Notes under the pieces: generated by a model | The model's input: only the letters and a program-made list of their open reading frames with translations | Databases searched by the model: none | What the model was told of the DNA's origin: nothing | Assembly: GCF_021044935.1 (NCBI RefSeq) | Contig: NZ_JAJNMP010000002.1 | Coordinates: 868,001 to 932,000, forward strand | Source: Agromyces cavernae | Lineage (GTDB): Bacteria > Actinomycetota > Actinomycetes > Actinomycetales > Microbacteriaceae | Reading direction: 5' to 3' | Length of the DNA: 64,000 nt | Shown: positions 58,718 through 64,000 of the stretch, piece after piece | Layout of the letters: each line of letters begins with the position of its first letter | Numbering within the stretch: the first letter of the stretch is position 1 | Made by a program: the position numbers and the translations under genes

Positions 58718-59905
58718 ATGAGCCGGTTCGGCATCGAAGAGGAGTTCATGGTCCTCGATCGCCACCGGCTGGCTCCGGTGGGTCTGGGCGAGCAGATGCT
58801 GCGCACACTGCGTCACGGTGCGCACGGTGAGCGCGTCACCGGCGAGTTCCTGGCCGCCCAGGTCGAGTACGCGACCTCGATCCATCGCCAGCTGCGACGG
58901 GCGGGCGCTGAGTTGCACGGCTTCAGGAGGGAGCTCGCGTCGGTCGCACACGACCTCGATGTCGTCGCGGTCGGGAGCGGAACGCCGTTCGATGCGTGCG
59001 ACTCTTCGGCGATGGTGACCGACAAGGAGCGCTACCGGCGCATCGCCCGCGACTTCGGCGACCTCGTGATCGACCACCAGGTGAACGGGCTCCATGTGCA
59101 CGTCGAGGTCGAGGATCGCGAAGCGGGCGTGCGCGCACTCAACGGCGTGCGGCTCTGGTTGCCCTGCCTGCTGGCGCTCACCGGCAATGCTCCGTTCTGG
59201 CGCGGTCATGACACGGGGTTCGCGAGCTGGCGCACGATGATCATGCGGCGACTGCCGACGATGGGATGCCCACCGCAGTTCGCCGATGCCGACGACTACG
59301 CCGCGCGCTCGCGGGCCCTGGTCGCGACGGGCGCCGCCACCGACCTGCAGTCGCTCGCCTGGGCCGCCAGGCTCTCCGAGCGGTTCCCCACGATCGAGGT
59401 TCGTGTCTTCGACGCCCAGCTGACCGCCACCGATTCGCTGCTGGCGGCGGCGCTCACGCGATCCATCGTGACGACCGTGCTCGAGACCCCGCCGCTCGCC
59501 CACCTGCCCCAGGAGATCCTCGACGGCTCGCTCTGGCTGGCGGCGCGCAACGGCATGGCCGCCGATCTCGCCGACCCGTTCACCGGCGATCCAGCGACGG
59601 CGTGGTCGGTCGCGGCCGCGCTCGTCGACTACATCGGCCCCGCGCTCGTCGGTCACGGCGATCTCGAGTTCGTCACCGAGGCGCTCGCACTCATCCGCGC
59701 GCGCGGCACCGGAGCGCAACGACAGGTCGAGGTCTTCCGGCGAGACGGGCCGATCGCACTTCGCCGGTGGTACGCCGACACCCTCACCGAGGGAGCCGGC
59801 ACGACGCGCAGCGCCGCCCCGGCCTCCGAGGCACTCAGGCGCGCACGCATCGACGCCCGCCCCCGGCTCGAACGCTCGGACGAGCAGAGCACGGTGGCGG
59901 GCTGA
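58718..59905 (+). CDS. YbdK-type carboxylate-amine ligase (glutamate-cysteine ligase 2 family)
   Basis: A 395-residue ATP-dependent ligase. FGIEEEFMVLD holds the metal-binding Glu residues of the glutamate-cysteine ligase fold, and VNGLHVHVEV and TIEVRVFDAQLT are further family motifs. YbdK proteins have weak gamma-glutamyl-cysteine ligase activity in vitro; the true substrate is unknown. ATG 58718 was chosen, with GAGGGG upstream. An open frame extends to 58628 but the added N-terminus is low-complexity. It diverges from dapE. Confidence 0.9.
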   Translation: MSRFGIEEEFMVLDRHRLAPVGLGEQMLRTLRHGAHGERVTGEFLAAQVEYATSIHRQLRRAGAELHGFRRELASVAHDLDVVAVGSGTPFDACDSSAMVTDKERYRRIARDFGDLVIDHQVNGLHVHVEVEDREAGVRALNGVRLWLPCLLALTGNAPFWRGHDTGFASWRTMIMRRLPTMGCPPQFADADDYAARSRALVATGAATDLQSLAWAARLSERFPTIEVRVFDAQLTATDSLLAAALTRSIVTTVLETPPLAHLPQEILDGSLWLAARNGMAADLADPFTGDPATAWSVAAALVDYIGPALVGHGDLEFVTEALALIRARGTGAQRQVEVFRRDGPIALRRWYADTLTEGAGTTRSAAPASEALRRARIDARPRLERSDEQSTVAG

Positions 59906-59957
59906 ACCCCGGTGGTCGGCTGAGCCCGGTGCCGGCTGAGCCGATCGGCGAGACCCG

Positions 59958-60593
59958 TCAACTCGCGGCGGCGAGACGTCGCGCGTCGATGATGAGGGCG
60001 AGCGCGGTGAGCGCCTGGTAGACGCCGAGGTGGATCACGAAGGCGAGCCATGCGGTCGAGCCGAGTTCGCCGGCGACCAGCACGACCCCGACGACCGTCA
60101 TCGGCCAGCTCGCGGTGAGGAACGGCAGCGCACGTGCCGGCCCACGCCAGCGACCGACGGTGAGGATGCCGACGGCCGCGAGCCAGAACACGCCGAGCGT
60201 CAGTGGCGAGAGGAACTGCTCGGCCCGCTCGAGGCTCGTCGCCGGCATCAAGGGGCCGACAGCGAGGAACGCGGTCGTGCCGAGCAGCACGGCGAACGAG
60301 ATGATGCCGACCGTGCGCCACGCCGTTCGCACGCCGAATGCGCCGCCGCGCAGCGCAATGCCGATGACGATCGCCAGGCTCGCCGTGTACGCCACGGCGG
60401 CGATGTCGTCACCGAGGTAGGCGTCGCCGTCCGCCGGCCACGGCATCGCCGTGAACAGCGCGAACACGGCGAGCAGCACCGCCGTGCAGGCACCGGCGAC
60501 GCGAAGCTGCGTCGGGCTGAGCCGTCGGGTCGGGGCATCCCGCATGGGCCGCGTGTCGGTGCGAGCGGGGGGCGGGCTCTGGATGGTCGTCAT
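59958..60593 (-). CDS. DUF998-like membrane protein
   Basis: A 211-residue protein with about six helices; the N-terminal 30 residues are polar. The pattern fits DUF998-type membrane proteins with no known function. ATG 60593 has GGAAGGA five to seven bases upstream. It is divergent from the sensor kinase gene, and the palindrome between them suggests it may be a target of that two-component system. Confidence 0.8.
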   Translation of the reverse strand: MTTIQSPPPARTDTRPMRDAPTRRLSPTQLRVAGACTAVLLAVFALFTAMPWPADGDAYLGDDIAAVAYTASLAIVIGIALRGGAFGVRTAWRTVGIISFAVLLGTTAFLAVGPLMPATSLERAEQFLSPLTLGVFWLAAVGILTVGRWRGPARALPFLTASWPMTVVGVVLVAGELGSTAWLAFVIHLGVYQALTALALIIDARRLAAAS

Positions 60594-60704
60594 GGGGGTT
60601 CCTTCCGGTTCGTTCGACAGGGCGCCGGGATCGGCGTCGTTCCGAGCATCGCGAGCGGGCGTCCCGGGCTCCAAGGGCTCGGGCGCCCTCGATCGGCCCG
60701 CGGA

Positions 60705-60725
60705 TGTCCCGGAAACGTCGGGACA
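60705..60725. promoter_or_regulatory. 21-bp palindrome, likely response-regulator site
   Basis: TGTCCCG-gaaacgt-CGGGACA has perfect 7-bp arms and a 7-base centre. It lies between the divergent DUF998-like and sensor kinase genes, about 45 bases before the kinase start. NarL-family regulators bind as dimers to inverted repeats, so it is a candidate site for the regulator at 62827. Confidence 0.6.
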
Positions 60726-60767
60726 ATCGCCCGAGACAGCAGCGGCCTGCCCTGCCACGATGGAGCC

Positions 60768-62834
60768 ATGCGCCCGGCCCGAGGACTCCACGCCGCACGA
60801 GCGACCGCGGTCGCCGCGTTCGCCGTGATCGCGTTGTGCGCACTCGGGGCGTTCGTGCTCGACTTCCTCACCCACGACTCCGGCATCGAGATCCCGGCCG
60901 CACCCGGCTGGGTGGCCGCGTGGCGCGGACTCGTGCTCGGCTCCACCGGTGCGCTCCTGCTCGCACGCCTGTCGTGGCATCCCGTACCCGTGCTGCTCAC
61001 CGCAGGCGGCCTGCTCGCCGCGATCGACGGCCTCGCGCTCGCCTGGCTCAACCACGGCGTGCTGCTGTGGCCCGACGCCCCGATGCTGGGTCTCGCCTTC
61101 GTGTTCACGCAGCGACTCTCGGTCGTCGCATACCTGGCGCTGCCGCTCGCGCTCCTCGTCTTCCCCGACGGCCGGTTGCCGCGCGGCCCATTGCGCATCG
61201 TCGCCATCGTGACGCTCGCGCTGAACGTGCTGATCGCCGCCGCCGACGTCGCGATGCCCTGGCGGGTCGCGCATGCCGTCTTCGGCAGCCCCGACCCCCG
61301 GTTGCTGCAGTGGGCGCGCGGTGACTGGGGCGTCACGCTGCCGCCGTCGCTCTGGCAGTTCGTCGGTGCCGTCTGGATGCCGACGGTCATCGCGAGCGTC
61401 GTGCTCACCGCGGCGGTGCTGTTCGGCCGCATGGTCGGCGCCGACTCCGAACTGCGACGGCAGCTCAAGTGGATCGTCTGGTCGGGCCTCGTGTACGCCG
61501 CCCTGTTCGTACTCGCCGCCGTCGCCCTGCCGTACCACCTCGGGCAGGCCACCATCATCGTCGGCACCGCCGTGATCTGCGGTTCGATCGTCGTCGCCAT
61601 CACCCGGCACGGGCTCTACCGCATCGACCGGCTGCTGAGCTGGACGATCGTCTACGCGCTCTTCGCGATCTCGGTCGTCGCGGTCGACGTGCTGCTCGTC
61701 GCGAGCATCGGCCGGCTCGTCGAGCACCAGGTGCTCGCGGGCGCAGCGATGCTCATCGTGCTCTTCGCCTACATGCCGCTGCGCGATCGCGTGCTGACCG
61801 TTGCGAACCGCCTCGTCAACGGCCGACGCAGCGACCCCTACGGCGTCGTGTCGACGCTCGCGGCCCGACTCGAGGAAGCCGACGAACCCGGCGACCAGCT
61901 GCACTCGCTCGCGGCCTCGATCGCGACGGCCTTCGCCTCGCGCTACGTCGGCGTGCGGGTCGAGGCACTCGACGGCGGCCACCTGGTCGCGCAGCACGGC
62001 ACCCCGACCGACGAGGTCGAATCGATTCCGCTCTTCTACCGCGGCGAGCGCATCGGCGTGCTCGAGATGTCGCCCGGTCGGCGTGCGCGCCTCTCCCCCG
62101 GCGATGAGCGCCTGCTCGCCGATCTCGTGCGCCACGCCGCGTCGGCCGTGCGCGCCAGCACCCTGAGCACCGAGCTGCAGCAGATCCGCGAGCAACTCGT
62201 GAACGCGCGCGAAGACGAGCGGCGGCGCCTGCGCCGCGAGCTGCATGACGGCCTCGGCCCCGATCTCGCCGGCGTGCAGCTGCGCATCGAGGCCGCCCGC
62301 AACGTCGCCGCGAGCGACCCCGCGGAGTCCGACCGGCTGCTCGCCTCGGCGGCAGACGACCTCCGGCTCGCGGTCGGCGAGATCCGCCGTCTCGCCCACG
62401 ACCTGCGCCCGCCGAGCCTCGACGACGTCGGTCTCGCCGGTGCGATCGAGCAACTCTGCCGTCGATTCGGAGGACCCCCGGCGATCGAGCTCGACTGCGA
62501 CCTGCCCGCGCGCCTGCCCGCCGCCGTCGAGGTCGCCGTGTACCGCATCGTCACCGAAGCGCTCGTCAACGTGCAACGGCACGCGCACGCCCAGCGGGCG
62601 TGGGTGCGCATCTCACGCCGCGAGGGCCGGCTGCTCGTCGAGATCGACGACGACGGTCGCGGCGTCGCGGCCGACGCGCCGGCGGGCGTCGGGCTGCTCT
62701 CGATGCGCGAGCGGGCCGTCGAGCTCGGCGGCTCGCTCGAAGTGACCGAACGGCAGGGCGGCGGCACCGCCGTCAAGGCTGCGCTGCCCCTCCCCAGTCC
62801 CGTCATCGAGAACGAGGTGACCGCCGATGTCTGA
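60768..62834 (+). CDS. Sensor histidine kinase, NarL/DesK-type
   Basis: A 688-residue membrane kinase. About eight to ten helices cover residues 10-340, a GAF-like domain follows (about 375-455), then a HisKA_3 dimerisation domain with the phospho-acceptor H493 (RRRLRRELHDGLGPDLAG) and an HATPase domain (YRIVTEALVNVQRHAHA, IDDDGRGVA, GVGLLSMRERA). The large membrane part suggests sensing at or in the membrane. ATG 60768 is the start; CACGAT lies six bases upstream and GGAG is also near. Its end overlaps the regulator gene by 8 nt. Confidence 0.93.
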   Translation: MRPARGLHAARATAVAAFAVIALCALGAFVLDFLTHDSGIEIPAAPGWVAAWRGLVLGSTGALLLARLSWHPVPVLLTAGGLLAAIDGLALAWLNHGVLLWPDAPMLGLAFVFTQRLSVVAYLALPLALLVFPDGRLPRGPLRIVAIVTLALNVLIAAADVAMPWRVAHAVFGSPDPRLLQWARGDWGVTLPPSLWQFVGAVWMPTVIASVVLTAAVLFGRMVGADSELRRQLKWIVWSGLVYAALFVLAAVALPYHLGQATIIVGTAVICGSIVVAITRHGLYRIDRLLSWTIVYALFAISVVAVDVLLVASIGRLVEHQVLAGAAMLIVLFAYMPLRDRVLTVANRLVNGRRSDPYGVVSTLAARLEEADEPGDQLHSLAASIATAFASRYVGVRVEALDGGHLVAQHGTPTDEVESIPLFYRGERIGVLEMSPGRRARLSPGDERLLADLVRHAASAVRASTLSTELQQIREQLVNAREDERRRLRRELHDGLGPDLAGVQLRIEAARNVAASDPAESDRLLASAADDLRLAVGEIRRLAHDLRPPSLDDVGLAGAIEQLCRRFGGPPAIELDCDLPARLPAAVEVAVYRIVTEALVNVQRHAHAQRAWVRISRREGRLLVEIDDDGRGVAADAPAGVGLLSMRERAVELGGSLEVTERQGGGTAVKAALPLPSPVIENEVTADV

Positions 62835-63561
62835 AGCCGCGCTCGGAACACCGATGCACGACGACCCTGCGATCCGGGTGCTGCTCGTCGACGACCACCC
62901 CGTCTACCGCGACGGTCTCGCCGTGCTGCTGCGCTCGATCGACGGCCTCGACGTCGTCGGCACCGCGGCCGATGGTGTCGAGGCGGTCGCGGCAGCCGAC
63001 GAGCTGCGGCCGCACGTCATCGTGATGGACGTGCAGATGCCCCGACTCGACGGCATCGAGGCCACGCGCCGCATCGCGGCGAAGCATCCGGCGATCGGCA
63101 TCATCGTGCTCACGATGTCGGAGGCCGACGAGACCGTCTTCGATGCCATGCGCGCCGGCGCGCGCGGCTACCTGCTCAAGGGCTCCGGACAGGACGACAT
63201 CTCGCGGGCGATCCACGCGGTCGCGGGCGGCGACGCCATCTTCGGCCCGAGCATCGCGGCGCGCGTCGCGGAGTTCTTCGACCGTCCGCCCACGGTCGCC
63301 GACCCCGTCGCCTTCCCGCAGCTCACCGCGCGCGAACGCGAGATCCTCGAACTCGTCGCTGCCGGACGATCGAACGGTGACATCGCGCGGCTGCTCTTCC
63401 TCTCGCCGAAGACCGTCCGCAACAACGCGTCGAACATCTTCGCGAAGCTGCAGGTCTCGGGCCGGGCCGAGGCGGTCATCGCGGCCCGTGATGCCGGGCT
63501 GGGGCGCGGTGGTGACGACGTCGCCCCGCGTCACACGCCCGACCCGCCTCGCTACCCTTGA
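62827..63561 (+). CDS. NarL/LuxR-type response regulator
   Basis: A 244-residue regulator paired with the kinase before it. The receiver domain has D68 (VIVMDVQMP) as the phosphorylation site, DD at 22-23 and K (GYLLKG) in place. The LuxR-type helix-turn-helix is about 168-230 (LTAREREILELVAAGRSNGDIARLL, SPKTVRNNASNIFAKL). ATG 62827 is inside the kinase gene, so the two are cotranslated. It likely binds the palindrome at 60705-60725. Confidence 0.95.
   Translation: MSEAALGTPMHDDPAIRVLLVDDHPVYRDGLAVLLRSIDGLDVVGTAADGVEAVAAADELRPHVIVMDVQMPRLDGIEATRRIAAKHPAIGIIVLTMSEADETVFDAMRAGARGYLLKGSGQDDISRAIHAVAGGDAIFGPSIAARVAEFFDRPPTVADPVAFPQLTAREREILELVAAGRSNGDIARLLFLSPKTVRNNASNIFAKLQVSGRAEAVIAARDAGLGRGGDDVAPRHTPDPPRYP
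63553..63558 (+). promoter_or_regulatory. -10 box, leaderless promoter of dapD
   Basis: TACCCT is followed by tgaagc and ATG at 63565. The box overlaps the end of the response-regulator gene. Confidence 0.5.
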
Positions 63562-63564
63562 AGC

Positions 63565-64000
63565 ATGCCCGCGAACGATGCCGCCACCACTCCTGCCCGC
63601 ACCGCCCACGGCGCCGGTCTCGCGACCGTCGCTGCCGACGGCACCGTGCTCGACGCGTGGTTCCCGAACCCCGGCCTCGCGGGCGAAGGCGGTGGCGAGA
63701 CATCCGCCCTCGCACCTGAGCACCTCGCCCTCGCAGGGCCCGACGAGCGACGCAACGTCACCGTCGAGGCGATCGACATCACGATCGACCTCGACGCCGC
63801 ACCCGCGGGCACGGCCGACGCGTACCTGCGTCTGCACCTGCTCTCGCACCTCGTCGTGCGCCCGAACACGATCAATCTCGACGGCATCTTCGCGCACCTG
63901 CCCTCGGTCGTGTGGACGAACGCGGGGCCGGTGCATCCCGACGACTTCACGCGCCTGCGACCCTCGCTGCAGCGCGCCGGAATCCACGCCGAGGGACTCG
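63565..64000 (+). CDS. dapD: Tetrahydrodipicolinate N-succinyltransferase, actinobacterial type (3' end outside window)
   Basis: The first 145 residues of a DapD of the actinobacterial type (Rv1201c-like). The opening AHGAGLATVAADGTVLDAWFPNP, then LRLHLLSHLVVRPNTINLDGIFAHLPSVVWTNAGP, matches the N-terminal domain; the left-handed beta-helix transferase domain lies beyond the window. It uses succinyl-CoA to make the substrate branch that DapE completes. ATG 63565 follows a leaderless -10. Confidence 0.88.
   Translation, partial: MPANDAATTPARTAHGAGLATVAADGTVLDAWFPNPGLAGEGGGETSALAPEHLALAGPDERRNVTVEAIDITIDLDAAPAGTADAYLRLHLLSHLVVRPNTINLDGIFAHLPSVVWTNAGPVHPDDFTRLRPSLQRAGIHAEGL

Noticed and set aside
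59958..62588. An 876-codon minus-strand frame covering the sensor kinase
   Set aside because: Only the last 211 codons (start 60593) have a ribosome site and membrane-protein character; the rest is a shadow of the kinase gene.

Overview
The window is high-GC actinobacterial DNA with strong G/C third-position bias and dense, often overlapping genes. Gene content and order point to Microbacteriaceae, for example an Agromyces- or Microbacterium-like organism; the genus is inference. Two blocks match gene neighbourhoods known from Mycobacterium tuberculosis: the Rv3193c-Rv3211 block (UPF0182, PDZ/Lon-like protease, zincin-2, E1-like protein, UvrD2, NudC, AdnB/AdnA, DUF3107, ferritin-like, DEAD-box helicase) at about 20.6-40.6 kb, and the Rv1201c-Rv1234 block (general stress protein, MgtE-N/CBS, DUF1003, Mrp, TatB, O-methyltransferase, DUF3117, DapE, DapD) at about 45.2-64 kb. 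There are no rRNA genes, CRISPR arrays, transposases or prophage genes; one initiator tRNA-Met is present.

Layout. 1-2.3 kb: a DUF222/HNH protein cut by the window edge and an EcsC-like protein. 2.3-6.4 kb: a minus-strand cell-surface glycopolymer operon (glycosyltransferase, CDP-alcohol phosphatidyltransferase, glycosyltransferase, CDP-glycerol glycerophosphotransferase-like). 6.5-10.6 kb: HtrA-type protease, aminotransferase, nitrilase. 10.7-12.9 kb: helR, an RNA-polymerase-associated helicase-like rifamycin-resistance gene, preceded by a palindrome matching the rifamycin-associated element and apparently starting at CTG. 13-19.7 kb: a translationally coupled lipoprotein/ATPase/ATPase/permease operon, the initiator tRNA, and a second related lipoprotein. 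19.8-24.7 kb: methyltransferase, UPF0182 protein, PDZ/Lon-like protease. 24.9-37.6 kb: zincin-2 and E1-like proteins, UvrD2, NudC, an aminoglycoside-phosphotransferase-fold protein without its catalytic residues, and the AdnAB recombination helicase-nuclease. 37.7-44.4 kb: small conserved proteins, ferritin-like protein, DEAD-box helicase, PHP phosphoesterase, EEP-family phosphatase, aminopeptidase P. 44.4-45.2 kb: two clusters of a hairpin-forming repeat around a PGPGW membrane protein. 45.2-49.9 kb: stress protein and the MgtE-N/DUF1003/Mrp/lipoprotein operon. 50-54.7 kb: a module that looks inserted, with a 35-bp tandem repeat, a sphingosine-phosphate-lyase-like PLP enzyme, an MFS carrier and a divergent aldehyde dehydrogenase. 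54.7-64 kb: tatB, O-methyltransferase, DUF3117, PIG-V-like mannosyltransferase, dapE, a YbdK-type ligase, a two-component system with a divergent membrane protein, and the start of dapD.

Expression. At least 14 genes have a TANNNT -10 box ending 6-7 nt before the start codon, so leaderless transcription seems common here. Other genes carry clear Shine-Dalgarno sites. Operon genes are usually joined by 4-nt ATGA/GTGA overlaps. Several starts in the annotation rest on these signals.
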